A DNA stretch of 64,000 nucleotides from Candidatus Aquidulcis sp. (GCA_020723345.1 DYJA01000006.1:1-64000); one strand, 5' to 3'; counted from the first letter of the stretch, positions 32,373 to 41,111 are shown. Translations and numbers: made by a program. Notes: generated from the letters alone by a model not told the origin.

Positions 32373-35195
32373 TTGAACACACGCTTGAACAATCCCTTGT
32401 TACGCGCCCTCGATAGTCTCCTGGAGGGACAGATCACCGGTTGGGTGCTCAATCTCATCATCATTCCCTTTTTGGTCCTCCTGGCAATCGTTCTGCCGCC
32501 CATCGCATTACCGCAGCGCGTTCTTTCGGCGGGGTACACCGGCATCGCAGCCAAAACCGGCGGGAGCGTCACCAGCGCCGATGGCGCGCAATTCTCTGTC
32601 CCGCCCGACCTGAAATCCGGCGTCTCGATCCGGCTCACCGCGCAGCCGCGCGACGCGTTTCTAAAAAGTTCGCTCGCCAAAGATTTGCCGCCGACGCTCG
32701 ATGTCAAAGGTCCGCTGTACCAGCCGGGCTTGCAAGGACAAACCCCGGCGCAATCGGTTCTTTCGGTTCCAATTCCCGATGCCGCGGATCCTTTTTCGAC
32801 GCTCGACGTGTACGGTTACGACGGGAAAAAGTGGAACAAAATCCCCTTCCAATTTTTCCTTGAAGATCAACGGCTCGAAGCATACTTTACGACGATCATT
32901 CCGCAAGCCGTCGTCCTCGCGCAGACTGCCGCGCTCGCGCCGACAATCAGCGCAGACCTGACCGCGCGCACGACTTTGCCCAGCCAAGTCAGCGCGCTGC
33001 TCGCCGAAGTCAACCCGGTTGGCTTGACACTTGCGCCGGAAGGCGGCGTGGCGGGCAGCGTGCCCGAAGCGAGCGCCGCCAGTCAGTACCAAGTTTTGCC
33101 CACCGTCAGCAACTTTGACGGCGAAAACGTGCGCGGCGACCTCGTGGACGAAATGATCACGACGCCGGACTTGCGCAAAGAACACATCAAGGCGCTCGTC
33201 GATCTCGCGGTCGAGAAATTATATCCCGGCTTGAATATCGATTACCAGGAAGTCAATCCGGATAACCAAAAAGATTTCACTGCGTTCGTACGCGAATTGG
33301 CGGCGGCGCTCCACGCGAAAGAGAAAATCTTGAGCGTGACGATGGCGTTGCCGAATCAAATATCAGCGGACACGTGGGAAACCGGCGCGTACGATTGGGA
33401 CGCGCTCGGTCAAGCCGCCGACGTGGTCAAGATTCCGCTCCCCGGACGCGAAGCGTTTGCCGGCGATCCGTCCGGCGTCGAAACGTACTTGACTTGGGCG
33501 GTCGGACGCGTGGATCGCTACAAACTGCAATTGACCTTTTCGGTGATGGGACGCGATGAATTTGCGAACGCGTACGCGCCGCTCGCGTTTGCGAGCGCGG
33601 CGAAGTTGATCGGTCCCGTCGAAGTCTCGCCTGCCAACATTACGCCGGACACCAAAGTCACTTTGGATTTGCCGAAACTGCGCGAAAGTCGCGGCATCAA
33701 GCGCGACGCGCCCACCGGTTTGTATTCGTTCACGTATCTCGACGATAAAGCGCAGGTGCATACCGTCTGGGTGGAAAACGCGGAGAGTTTCGCGAAAAAA
33801 GTCTCGTTCGCGCTGCAATTCAATCTGCGCGGCGTCGCGCTGCGCGACGTGACGAACGAAGCGATGGATTCACGCGCGTGGCGCGCGCTCGAACAATATC
33901 GCGACTCGCAGATCGGCGCGTTCAAGTCGACGCCGGTGATCGTGTGGCGCGTCAACAACCAGGTCGTCGGCAAATCGCCCGCGACGGATCCGCGCTTTAC
34001 CTGGACGGCGCCGAATCAGCCCGGCGAAGCCAAAGTGGAAGCCGCGCTGTCGTTTGACGATGGCGCGTCGCTCGCCGGTTCAACCGAGCCCAAGCCGGTG
34101 CAAATCGCGCAGGCAGTGCCGCCGACGCCCACGCCGCGTCCTACTTCCGCCGCGCCGGTCGCGACGAAACCACCCGCTGCGCCCGCGCCGCCCTCGAGCG
34201 CGTTTCGCGGCAAGAACATGTTCGGCTACGGCATCCAGGTTCACGGCGGCGACCCGAATGGCGAAGCCGCGGACATCAAGGCGATGGGCTTTAACTGGGT
34301 CAAAGTGCAATTGCCGTGGAAAGACGGCGAGCCGCAGAAAGGGAATTACACGCTCGGTTCGTACGATAATTTTGTCAGCGTGATGAATTCCAATGGCATC
34401 AAAGTTTTGCTCAGCATCGTCAAAGCGCCACGCTGGTCACGGACGGTGAATTATAGCGGCGGCTCGCACGGCGACGAAGGTCCGCCGGACAATATGCAAG
34501 ACGCGGCAGACTTTATGGGCAACGTCGCCGGGCGTTATTGCGGCAAGGGCGTCGAGGCAATCGAAGTGTGGAACGAAGAAAATCTCGATGTGGAATGGCA
34601 CGACAAGCGCGGGTTGTCGGCGGCGTTGTATATGGATATGCTCAAACGATCGCACGCGGCAATCAAAGCCAAATGCCCCGGCATCGCCGTGATTTCCGGC
34701 GCGCCGACGCCCAATGGTTTGAACAACGCGACGGCGATTGACGATGTGCAATGGATGCACCAACTTTATCAGAACGGCTTGAGAGATTATTCCGATGGCA
34801 TCGGCGCGCACCCAAGCGGTTTCCGCACGTCGCCGCTGACGGCGTGGACCGGCGCGTCGCTCGGCTCGTTCGCCGATCATCGCTCGTTCCTCTTTCGCGG
34901 GACGATGGATTCGTACCGCGCGGTGATGGTGCAGTACGGCGATGCGAACAAGCAGATCTGGCCCACCGAATTCGGCTGGCCCGTCGGCACCGGCGGCGGC
35001 GCGCATCCCGCCGGACAGTACAATAATCCGAACGATGTCGCGAATTTTTACGCGCAAGCGTATCAATGGGGCAAGCAAGTTGGTTGGGTCGGCGTGATGT
35101 TCGCGTGGCAGTTGGATTTCTCCGGCGGCGAGGTCGGCGCGTTCCGCATCAAGGGTGCGCCTGCTTATGACGCGCTGAAGAATATGGCAAAGTGA
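32373..35195 (+). CDS. Membrane-anchored protein with GH18-like and clan-A glycoside hydrolase domains
   Basis: 940 residues from a TTG (GAGG 10 bases upstream). One membrane helix (WVLNLIIIPFLVLLAIVLPP) anchors it. Residues about 250-500 resemble a GH18 domain with a weak DxxDxDxE region (YPGLNIDYQEV), so that part may be non-catalytic. After a Pro/Thr linker (about 585-610) comes a TIM-barrel domain like GH39/GH5, with acid/base Glu735 in VWNEEN and nucleophile Glu866 in WPTEFGWP. It probably binds and cuts extracellular polysaccharide. A copy of its last 55 residues is repeated at 35807-35974. Confidence 0.8.
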   Translation: MNTRLNNPLLRALDSLLEGQITGWVLNLIIIPFLVLLAIVLPPIALPQRVLSAGYTGIAAKTGGSVTSADGAQFSVPPDLKSGVSIRLTAQPRDAFLKSSLAKDLPPTLDVKGPLYQPGLQGQTPAQSVLSVPIPDAADPFSTLDVYGYDGKKWNKIPFQFFLEDQRLEAYFTTIIPQAVVLAQTAALAPTISADLTARTTLPSQVSALLAEVNPVGLTLAPEGGVAGSVPEASAASQYQVLPTVSNFDGENVRGDLVDEMITTPDLRKEHIKALVDLAVEKLYPGLNIDYQEVNPDNQKDFTAFVRELAAALHAKEKILSVTMALPNQISADTWETGAYDWDALGQAADVVKIPLPGREAFAGDPSGVETYLTWAVGRVDRYKLQLTFSVMGRDEFANAYAPLAFASAAKLIGPVEVSPANITPDTKVTLDLPKLRESRGIKRDAPTGLYSFTYLDDKAQVHTVWVENAESFAKKVSFALQFNLRGVALRDVTNEAMDSRAWRALEQYRDSQIGAFKSTPVIVWRVNNQVVGKSPATDPRFTWTAPNQPGEAKVEAALSFDDGASLAGSTEPKPVQIAQAVPPTPTPRPTSAAPVATKPPAAPAPPSSAFRGKNMFGYGIQVHGGDPNGEAADIKAMGFNWVKVQLPWKDGEPQKGNYTLGSYDNFVSVMNSNGIKVLLSIVKAPRWSRTVNYSGGSHGDEGPPDNMQDAADFMGNVAGRYCGKGVEAIEVWNEENLDVEWHDKRGLSAALYMDMLKRSHAAIKAKCPGIAVISGAPTPNGLNNATAIDDVQWMHQLYQNGLRDYSDGIGAHPSGFRTSPLTAWTGASLGSFADHRSFLFRGTMDSYRAVMVQYGDANKQIWPTEFGWPVGTGGGAHPAGQYNNPNDVANFYAQAYQWGKQVGWVGVMFAWQLDFSGGEVGAFRIKGAPAYDALKNMAK

Positions 35196-35196
35196 C

Positions 35197-35236
35197 AAAA
35201 ACCTGTCAGGTTTCCAAAAACCTGACAGGTTTTTTT
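35197..35236 (+). terminator. Terminator of the glycoside hydrolase gene
   Basis: AAAAACCTGTCAGGTTT pairs with AAACCTGACAGGTTTTT, loop CCAA, followed by TTT. Confidence 0.85.
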
Positions 35237-35240
35237 GTGG

Positions 35241-35269
35241 TTGACGCGTTTTGGGGGATGATGTAAAAT
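35241..35269 (+). promoter_or_regulatory. Promoter of the first toxin-antitoxin pair
   Basis: TTGACG, 17-base spacer, TAAAAT (35264-35269). The same sequence with two changes recurs at 36021-36049 before the second pair. Confidence 0.7.
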
Positions 35270-35300
35270 GTGAGTAATTGATTGGAATGAAGGAGGCAAA

Positions 35301-35519
35301 ATGCAAACTGTAGCCCAATTGACCGTACCTCAATTTGAGACGCTCGTCGAACGCATCGTCGAACGCAAAATCTTTGAGTTGTTCGGTGATCCGGATGCGG
35401 GACTGGAACTCAAGCCCAGTGTAAAAGCCAAACTACGTCGCTCAATGGCGGCTGTAAAACGCGGTGAGCGTGGAATTCCGATTGAACAGGTTGCCAAAGA
35501 GTTAGGGCTGAAATGGTAG
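35301..35519 (+). CDS. Antitoxin of a RelBE/ParDE-like pair
   Basis: 72 residues starting MQTVAQLTVPQFETLVERIV; the C-terminal part (LKPSVKAKLRRSMAAVKRGE) is basic and helical. AAGGAGGCAAA precedes the ATG. It overlaps the toxin gene by 7 bases. A truncated relative of the same antitoxin is found at 36829-36990. Confidence 0.75.
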   Translation: MQTVAQLTVPQFETLVERIVERKIFELFGDPDAGLELKPSVKAKLRRSMAAVKRGERGIPIEQVAKELGLKW

Positions 35520-35785
35520 AGCCATACAAAGTTGATCTTCATCCCGAGGCGCGCGAGGGGTTGGCGCGATTGAGTAAACTCGAGACGCAGCGAGTCTTGG
35601 ACAAGATCAAATGGCTTTGCGAAAATTATGACGCGATGCGTCACGTAGCACTGAAAGGTGAATTCAAAGGACTGCTCAAGCTCTACGTTGGCAATTATCG
35701 GGTGATCTACTCCGGTGACCGCACGGCACGCCTGGTCACTGTTCACATGATTGACCATCGCAGCAGCATCTACAAGCGACGGTAG
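35513..35785 (+). CDS. RelE/ParE-superfamily toxin
   Basis: 90 residues with the compact RelE fold: YKVDLHPEAREGLARLSKLE, HVALKGEFKGLLKLYVGNYR and VIYSGD...VTVHMIDHRSSIYKR. The C-terminal basic residues and Tyr fit an mRNA-cutting RelE-type toxin. It overlaps the antitoxin by 7 bases, as expected for a coupled pair. Confidence 0.85.
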   Translation: MVEPYKVDLHPEAREGLARLSKLETQRVLDKIKWLCENYDAMRHVALKGEFKGLLKLYVGNYRVIYSGDRTARLVTVHMIDHRSSIYKRR

Positions 35786-35806
35786 TCTGTCAAGCCCAAA
35801 CCAAAG

Positions 35807-35974
35807 CCCAACGATGTGGCGAACTATTACGCGCAAGCGTACCAGTGGGGCAAATCCGTTGGTTGGGTCGGCGTGATGTTCGCGTGGCAGCTGGACTTTT
35901 CCGGCGGCGAGGTGGGCGCGTTCCGCATCAAGGGCGCGCCCGCGTACGACGCGCTGAAGAATATGGCGAAATGA
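35807..35974 (+). pseudogene. Truncated duplicate of the glycoside hydrolase 3' end
   Basis: Encodes PNDVANYYAQAYQWGKSVGW and continues to the end (DALKNMAK, TGA at 35972-35974), differing from the intact gene by only two residues but at about 17 bases. Most changes are synonymous. This suggests the end of a former paralogous gene rather than a fresh copy. A terminator and promoter like those after the intact gene follow it. Confidence 0.8.
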
Positions 35975-35979
35975 TGGCA

Positions 35980-36016
35980 GACCCTTCGGGTTTCCGAAAC
36001 CCGAAGGGTCTTTTTT
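35980..36016 (+). terminator. Terminator after the truncated duplicate
   Basis: GACCCTTCGGGTTT, loop CCG, AAACCCGAAGGGTC, TTTTTT. Confidence 0.85.
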
Positions 36017-36020
36017 GTGG

Positions 36021-36049
36021 TTGACGCGTTTTGGGGGATGAGGTAAAAT
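36021..36049 (+). promoter_or_regulatory. Promoter of the VapBC pair (duplicated)
   Basis: TTGACG, 17-base spacer, TAAAAT (36044-36049), nearly identical to 35241-35269. Confidence 0.7.
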
Positions 36050-36072
36050 ACGAGTATAAAGGGGAGGTCGCG

Positions 36073-36369
36073 ATGACAATAATGGTTCGCAAGCAAATCT
36101 ATCTCAAGAAACGGCAAGCCATCTCGCTCAAGCGTCAGTCACGCTCGCGCGGGATCAGCGAAGCCGAACTGATTCGCCAGGCAATTGATCACCAAATTGA
36201 CCGAGACCCGATGGAATCTTCGCACCCCGATCCTGCCGCGTGGGAAAAAGCACATAAATTCATGTTGGCGTTGCAAGCCGCTGGTCCTATCCCTGATCGT
36301 CCTCGTCGATGGACGCGCGAAGAACTCTACGAGGAGCGAATGAATCGCTATGCCCGCCACCCTCGTTGA
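36073..36369 (+). CDS. VapB-like ribbon-helix-helix antitoxin
   Basis: 98 residues. An N-terminal ribbon-helix-helix pattern (VRKQIYLKKRQAISLKRQSR, RGISEAELIRQAIDH) would bind operator DNA; the C-terminal part would wrap the toxin. GGGGAGG precedes the ATG at 36073; the frame is open further upstream but lacks a site. It overlaps vapC by 20 bases. Confidence 0.82.
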   Translation: MTIMVRKQIYLKKRQAISLKRQSRSRGISEAELIRQAIDHQIDRDPMESSHPDPAAWEKAHKFMLALQAAGPIPDRPRRWTREELYEERMNRYARHPR

Positions 36370-36799
36370 CACGAATATTCTCGTCTACGCCTATGATCGC
36401 GGCGAGTTCATCAAGCAACAACAAGCCATCCGCGTCCTTGAATTCTTGCAAGCATCCGGCGCTGGACGACTCAGTGTGCAATGTCTCGCCGAATTCTTTC
36501 GCGTTACAACCAAGGGAATATCGCCGATCCTACCTATTCAGCAAGCGAAAGAACAAACAGAAGCATTGGCACTTTCTTGGCAAGTTCTGAACGTGACGCC
36601 GCAGATTGTCTTGGAGGCAACGCGCGGCGTGCGTGATCATCAATTTTCATACTGGGACGCGCAAATCTGGGCAAGCGCGCGGTTGAATCAGATTCCATTG
36701 GTGTTGAGCGAAGATTTCCAAGATGGCGCGAATATCGAGGGAGTACGCTTTCTGAACCCATTCGCGCCGGAGTTTGAGATTCAGAAAATTATCGGATAA
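36350..36799 (+). CDS. vapC: VapC-like PIN-domain ribonuclease toxin
   Basis: 149 residues. PIN acidic residues are visible: Asp7 in LVDTNILVYAYD, a middle Glu in LAEFFRV, and the later Asps in SYWDAQIWA and LSEDFQDG. VapC toxins cut tRNA or rRNA with Mg2+. Coupled to the upstream antitoxin. Confidence 0.9.
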   Translation: MPATLVDTNILVYAYDRGEFIKQQQAIRVLEFLQASGAGRLSVQCLAEFFRVTTKGISPILPIQQAKEQTEALALSWQVLNVTPQIVLEATRGVRDHQFSYWDAQIWASARLNQIPLVLSEDFQDGANIEGVRFLNPFAPEFEIQKIIG

Positions 36800-36828
36800 A
36801 AGCCATACACGACGGACATCCAATCATC

Positions 36829-36990
36829 TTGTTGCCTGAAATTACCAAAGAGACAGATCTGAAACCCGGCGTCAAAGCGAAATTGCGGCGATCCATGGCG
36901 GCGGTTCGGCGCGGCGAACGCGGAATTCCTGCTAAACAAGTCGCCAAAGAGTTGGGATTGAAGTGGAAAAAAGACCTTCCAGGTTTTTAG
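36829..36990 (+). pseudogene. Remnant of a second antitoxin copy
   Basis: The frame reads LPEITKETDLKPGVKAKLRR and then SMAAVRRGERGIPAKQVAKE and LGLKW, followed by residues read through the terminator (KKDLPGF, TAG). It aligns with the C-terminal two-thirds of the antitoxin at 35301. The N-terminal third and any toxin are missing. It starts only from TTG codons without a good ribosome site, so it is likely dead or an orphan antitoxin. Confidence 0.6.
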
Positions 36991-37008
36991 AAACCTGGAA
37001 GGTCTTTT
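36971..37008. terminator. Terminator between the antitoxin remnant and the TPR gene
   Basis: AAGACCTTCCAGGTTT, loop TTAG, AAACCTGGAAGGTCTT, TTTC. Symmetrical, so it can end transcription from both sides. Confidence 0.8.
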
Positions 37009-38208
37009 TCATTTCCTCCGCGGCGTTGGACTGGGCGGGACTTCGCAGTGCTGCTGGTACCACGTCAGCGCGCCTTGCACTGCCGTATCTTGCGAATTGA
37101 CTTGGAGCGCTTTTTCGATCCACGGTCGCCCCTTGCCGCAATCCCTCAAGTTCACGTACGCGATCCCGAGTTTGTAAAAATACTCCAAGCGCGTTCCCCC
37201 AAGTTGAATCGCCTTTTCGAGATTCGTCACCGCGTCCTGCCAATTCTGCTGCACGAAATAGACGTGACCGAGATGCCCGTACGGCACTTCGTAATCCGGA
37301 TCCACTTCAATCGCTTTTTTGAGTTGCGCGATCGCGCGCGCCGAATCGCCGGAGAGCGAGTACGTCCAGCCGAGTTCGTCGTACACTTGCGGATCCTTCG
37401 GCGCGATTTTTTGCGCTTGCTGCAACGTCGCAATCGCGTCTTTGGAATTGTTCAAGATGCGATAGTTGCGCGCGAGATTGATGTACAGGTACGCCCATTT
37501 CGGACGAAGTTGCACCGCGCGCTGATACGCCGCCGTCGCGCCGCGATAGTTGCCGCGCGCTTCCTGGACATATCCGAGGTTGCGATGCGCGTCCGCGTTG
37601 TTGTCGTCCAACTGCACCGCTTTTTGCGCGGCAGGCAGCGCGCGCTCCGGACGATTCAAGTCGGCGTACACTTCGGCGACGACCGCCCACGCGCTCGCCG
37701 AGTTCGGCGTCAATTCCGTCGCGCGCAACGCGTAATCGAGCGCTTCGACGTAATTGCCTTGCCAATCGAGCGCCTCCGCGAGCGCGGTGAGATTTTCGGC
37801 GCGCTGATCGTTGATTTGCAGCGCGCGTCGCGCGGCTTTGACCGCGTCGTCCACTTTGCGTGACAAGATCAACGGTTTGACCAAGCGCGCGTACACCACG
37901 TCGTTGAGCGGTTCCAGCGCGAGCACCGCGTTGTATTCCGCAACCGCCGCGTCGAACTGCCCATCGATGAAGAGCGCGTCGGCACGCTGCAAACGCGTCG
38001 CCGCCGTTTCAGTCGGCGGAGGCGTGGGCGTCGCCGTCGGTTTGAACGAATCGGGGATTGGAATTTTTTCCGAAATGTAATGCCCGTTCGCCGCGAGCAT
38101 CAAGATCGCCAGGTACGCGCCGACGACAAGAATGAGCAGCGTCAAAAGGCAACCCTGCCACCACGGCGCGCCGTGTTTTTTCGGACCAATGTAAAGATCA
38201 ACCGGCAT
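37009..38208 (-). CDS. Membrane-anchored TPR protein
   Basis: 399 residues: a short cytoplasmic start, a membrane helix (LLTLLILVVGAYLAILMLAA), a Thr/Pro linker and then about eight TPR units from residue 68 (for example QFDAAVAEYNAVLALEPLND). The TPR part lies outside and would bind other proteins. It is downstream of the GT39 gene in the same direction with a 32-base gap, so they may form an operon concerned with surface glycans. Confidence 0.82.
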   Translation of the reverse strand: MPVDLYIGPKKHGAPWWQGCLLTLLILVVGAYLAILMLAANGHYISEKIPIPDSFKPTATPTPPPTETAATRLQRADALFIDGQFDAAVAEYNAVLALEPLNDVVYARLVKPLILSRKVDDAVKAARRALQINDQRAENLTALAEALDWQGNYVEALDYALRATELTPNSASAWAVVAEVYADLNRPERALPAAQKAVQLDDNNADAHRNLGYVQEARGNYRGATAAYQRAVQLRPKWAYLYINLARNYRILNNSKDAIATLQQAQKIAPKDPQVYDELGWTYSLSGDSARAIAQLKKAIEVDPDYEVPYGHLGHVYFVQQNWQDAVTNLEKAIQLGGTRLEYFYKLGIAYVNLRDCGKGRPWIEKALQVNSQDTAVQGALTWYQQHCEVPPSPTPRRK

Positions 38209-38240
38209 AGTCCAACTCCCTTATCCCATCTATCCCTTCT

Positions 38241-40262
38241 TCATTTCACCTGTACCATTCCCAGGATTAAATGATCGCCGCCGCCGACCGGCAAGCGCGC
38301 GCCATTGTCCGCGCGATACATCCCGATTTCGACGCGATAGGCGCCGGGCGGTATGCCGGGTTCGATGAAGATACCGTAGTTGTCCGCGACGATTTCACCG
38401 ACGCGCCACGTCGTCGTCGGGCGCAGATCGCCGACCGGTTCGCCGTCGCGCTGCGCGACGACTTGACCGTTCGCGTCGAGCAGATGCACGAAGACTTTGC
38501 CGCGCGCGTTCGGCGATTGCTCGACGCGCCAGTTCAGCGTCAACGTCAGCACGTCGCCCGTGCGAACCTCGCGCGAATCCAATTGATAATTTGCCAGCAC
38601 AATCGCGTCGCCGAAGCGCGCATCGAGTGTTTGCGGCGCGCCGCGCGCGTTCGGCGCGCTGCCGTAAACCGCGAGCCGAACATCGCCGCGCCACTCGTCG
38701 CGCGCTTTGAACGCGCGTTCCGCCAACCGCGTTTCGACGATGCGCTGCGGATCGCTCTGATCGGTCGACCAGTAAATTGCAAACAGTCGCTGCGTCTTGC
38801 CGATCATTTCGTCCACGTCGGCGCGCGTCGTGGTCGGATCGGGCGGACGCATGCGCGGCAACAAAAACAATGGCTGATTGCCGCGCCGATAATAGCGCAC
38901 GACGTCAATCTGCCCCGGCGCGTTGATCAAGATGCCGTCGCCCGCGCGTTCGTTCGCGTCGATGAAACGCGCGATCGCGCGGTAATCGTCGCGCGCGTAA
39001 CGCGGATTGAAATAATAATTTTCGAGCGACGGAAAAAAGCCAACCGCGACGACAATCGAAAACGCCCAAAAGAGATAACTCAACAGCGGCGCGGGACGCG
39101 GATACGCTTCGCCGCGCTCGAAAATGCCCGGATGGATCCGCGCCAAGCCGCGCGCAACGAGAATGAGAAACGCGGGCGTCGCGAGCAAAAGAAATTTTGG
39201 ATTGTACGCCGGACGCGAGAGCGAGATGACGTACATCGCGCCAATCGGAACGAGCGTCCACAAAATCAGCGTGACGATGCCCCAATCGGCGCGTGGTTTG
39301 CGCGCGCGCCACCAACCGATCAAAAACACAATGCCGAACACCAACGCGACACCTGCCGCCGTACCGTCGTCCACCGTCAAGCCGACGCTGAAAACGTTGA
39401 GCACGCGCCAGAGCAGCGTCGGCAAATCGAGCGGCTCGCTGATCGAGGGCCACGTCGCGAGTTGTCCACCGGCGAACAAGTACCAAGGAAGAAACGCGAG
39501 ACCGATGACTAGTTGACTGATCGACCAAGTGACCAATGAACGTATTGCGTGTTGCGTGTTGCGTGTTGCGACGAGCCACCAAATTGCAAACACGAGATTT
39601 TCCGCCAGCACGATGAACGCGCCGACGTACTGCGTGTACAGCGCGGCGAGAGTGGCGGCGATGTAGAGCAACCAAATTCGTAATTCGTAATTCGTAATTC
39701 GTAATTCAAAATTCGCAATTCGCAGTTCGCGTCTTGACCCTTCGACTTCGCTCAGGGCATGATTTTGAATTTTGAATTTTGAATTGCGGGTGAACATCTG
39801 CGCCATTGCCAGTACGGATATTGCGCTCCACAACGTCACCCAGATGTACATCCGCGCTTCTTGCGAGTAGTAAGCCTGGAACGGCGAGAGCGCGGTGAGA
39901 AACGCGGCAATGACCGCGACTTGTTCATCAAAGAACGCGCGCGCGACGCGGTACGTGACGGCGACGATCAGCACGCCGGCGATGACGGAGAGGAAACGTG
40001 TGGCGTATTCTGTATTGCCTACGAATGGCATCCAGAAATGCAAAAGCAAGTAGTACAGCGGCGGATGAATGTCGCGCGCCGCGCCATTGATGATCGCTTC
40101 GAGCGACAGCGACGACAGCGCGACGCTTGTTCCCTCGTCGTTCCACAAACTTTGCGCGCCAAGAAACGCCACGCGCAGCGCAAACGCGACAAAGAGCGCG
40201 ACGATCAGCCAGAAATAGTTTTTGTATTTGCGAATCAGAGGCGAGAAGAGTATTTTGCTCAC
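38241..40262 (-). CDS. GT39-like membrane glycosyltransferase with C-terminal beta domain
   Basis: 673 residues. About ten membrane helices with the ArnT/PMT-type loop LWNDEGTSVALSSLSLEAII, the DIHPPLYYLLLHFW motif and YYSQEARMY; these mark GT39/GT83-type enzymes that transfer sugars from lipid-linked donors outside the membrane. The C-terminal 150 residues form a beta-rich extracytoplasmic domain. Residues about 159-195 (NSKFKIQNHALSEVEGSRRE and following) are encoded by dispersed repeats. The first 35 residues are duplicated at 41165-41264. Confidence 0.85.
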   Translation of the reverse strand: MSKILFSPLIRKYKNYFWLIVALFVAFALRVAFLGAQSLWNDEGTSVALSSLSLEAIINGAARDIHPPLYYLLLHFWMPFVGNTEYATRFLSVIAGVLIVAVTYRVARAFFDEQVAVIAAFLTALSPFQAYYSQEARMYIWVTLWSAISVLAMAQMFTRNSKFKIQNHALSEVEGSRRELRIANFELRITNYELRIWLLYIAATLAALYTQYVGAFIVLAENLVFAIWWLVATRNTQHAIRSLVTWSISQLVIGLAFLPWYLFAGGQLATWPSISEPLDLPTLLWRVLNVFSVGLTVDDGTAAGVALVFGIVFLIGWWRARKPRADWGIVTLILWTLVPIGAMYVISLSRPAYNPKFLLLATPAFLILVARGLARIHPGIFERGEAYPRPAPLLSYLFWAFSIVVAVGFFPSLENYYFNPRYARDDYRAIARFIDANERAGDGILINAPGQIDVVRYYRRGNQPLFLLPRMRPPDPTTTRADVDEMIGKTQRLFAIYWSTDQSDPQRIVETRLAERAFKARDEWRGDVRLAVYGSAPNARGAPQTLDARFGDAIVLANYQLDSREVRTGDVLTLTLNWRVEQSPNARGKVFVHLLDANGQVVAQRDGEPVGDLRPTTTWRVGEIVADNYGIFIEPGIPPGAYRVEIGMYRADNGARLPVGGGDHLILGMVQVK
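39676..39787. repeat. Dispersed repeats in frame inside the glycosyltransferase gene
   Basis: Tandem TTCGTAATTCGTAATTCG units, a CCTTCGACTTCGCTCAGGGCA tag and TTTGAATTTTGAATT units occupy about 110 bases without breaking the frame. A further ACGCAACACGCAACACGCAAT-like tract (39543-39570) lies in the same gene. Confidence 0.75.
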
Positions 40263-40274
40263 GATTTCTCTGCG

Positions 40275-40691
40275 TTATTCTCGCCGCGCGCGCAATCGCT
40301 GAACTGTCGCGTCGTCAAGCAGATCGGTTTGCTGGGTGGGTCCGTCGAGGAAGAGCGCGAGTTTGTTGAGGACGTTGCGACCCAAGACGATTTCTTGCGC
40401 TTCTGGATCGGCGGCAACGACAACACCGGGCAAGCGAAGATCGCCTACCTGCATTTCCAGTAGGTAAATCGTGACGGGATGAATGTCGCCCCACTGCGTT
40501 TCGAGTTGACCGGGATTCAGCGGCGTCGCTTTGAGTTTGCGCGCAATCTCTTCTGGCACAATGGTTGCATCCGCGCCCGTATCCACGATGGCATCAAACG
40601 TTCCCAGCCACGGACGATCCTCACCATAGCCGAAAGTGACCTGGAGCACCGGCGCAGGAGGCGCGTAGTTGGAATCGTATGCAACGCTCAT
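40275..40691 (-). CDS. Retropepsin-like aspartic protease (clan AA)
   Basis: 138 residues with the single-lobe aspartic protease signature AIVDTGADATIVPEEIA and a later hydrophobic-Gly flap region (GLGRNVL-like: IVLGRNVLNKLALFL). Such proteins must dimerise to form an active site. It overlaps the upstream partner by 4 bases (ATGA). The pair (helical protein plus single-lobe protease) recurs as a mobile two-gene unit in bacteria and may behave like a toxin-antitoxin pair; this last point is inference. Confidence 0.82.
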   Translation of the reverse strand: MSVAYDSNYAPPAPVLQVTFGYGEDRPWLGTFDAIVDTGADATIVPEEIARKLKATPLNPGQLETQWGDIHPVTIYLLEMQVGDLRLPGVVVAADPEAQEIVLGRNVLNKLALFLDGPTQQTDLLDDATVQRLRARRE

Positions 40692-41059
40692 CGCTGACCT
40701 CCGCGTCGTCGCGCGCCAAGAATCTTGATGACTTGAACTGGCTCAGAAGTCACGGGCGTCATCAAAATCGGCTCATCGCCGTACCTGGCGCGGACGCGAT
40801 TGTGCAACGCTGCCAGATCAGCATCGTGGTCAATAACGATGCCGTCGCGCATCGCGATGTACTGCCCGGCGTATTGCGCGAGCAATTCAGAATGTTGCGC
40901 GCGAAAACGCGCGGCTTCTTCATTGATTTTCTCGCGTTTGACTTCCCAGAGTTGTTCTTCCAGCCAATCGTTCGCCAGCATCTCTACACTCGTATGCCGA
41001 CGCGCGGCTTCATTTTGCAATTGGTCAGCCAGGTTTGAACGTAATGGTACGGTAATCAT
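40688..41059 (-). CDS. Small partner protein of the aspartic protease module
   Basis: 123 residues. The N-terminus ITVPLRSNLADQLQNEAARR looks like a ribbon-helix-helix antitoxin. The second part (LAQYAGQYIAMRDGIVIDHD, then ARYGDEPILMTPV) resembles DUF5678-type domains. Start at 41059 with AAAGGA 8 bases upstream. Coupled to the protease gene. Confidence 0.7.
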   Translation of the reverse strand: MITVPLRSNLADQLQNEAARRHTSVEMLANDWLEEQLWEVKREKINEEAARFRAQHSELLAQYAGQYIAMRDGIVIDHDADLAALHNRVRARYGDEPILMTPVTSEPVQVIKILGARRRGGQR

Positions 41060-41111
41060 AGTTGTATCCTTTCTACCCAAGCAACGCGCGCTTGATCTGT
41101 CCGTTCAATCC

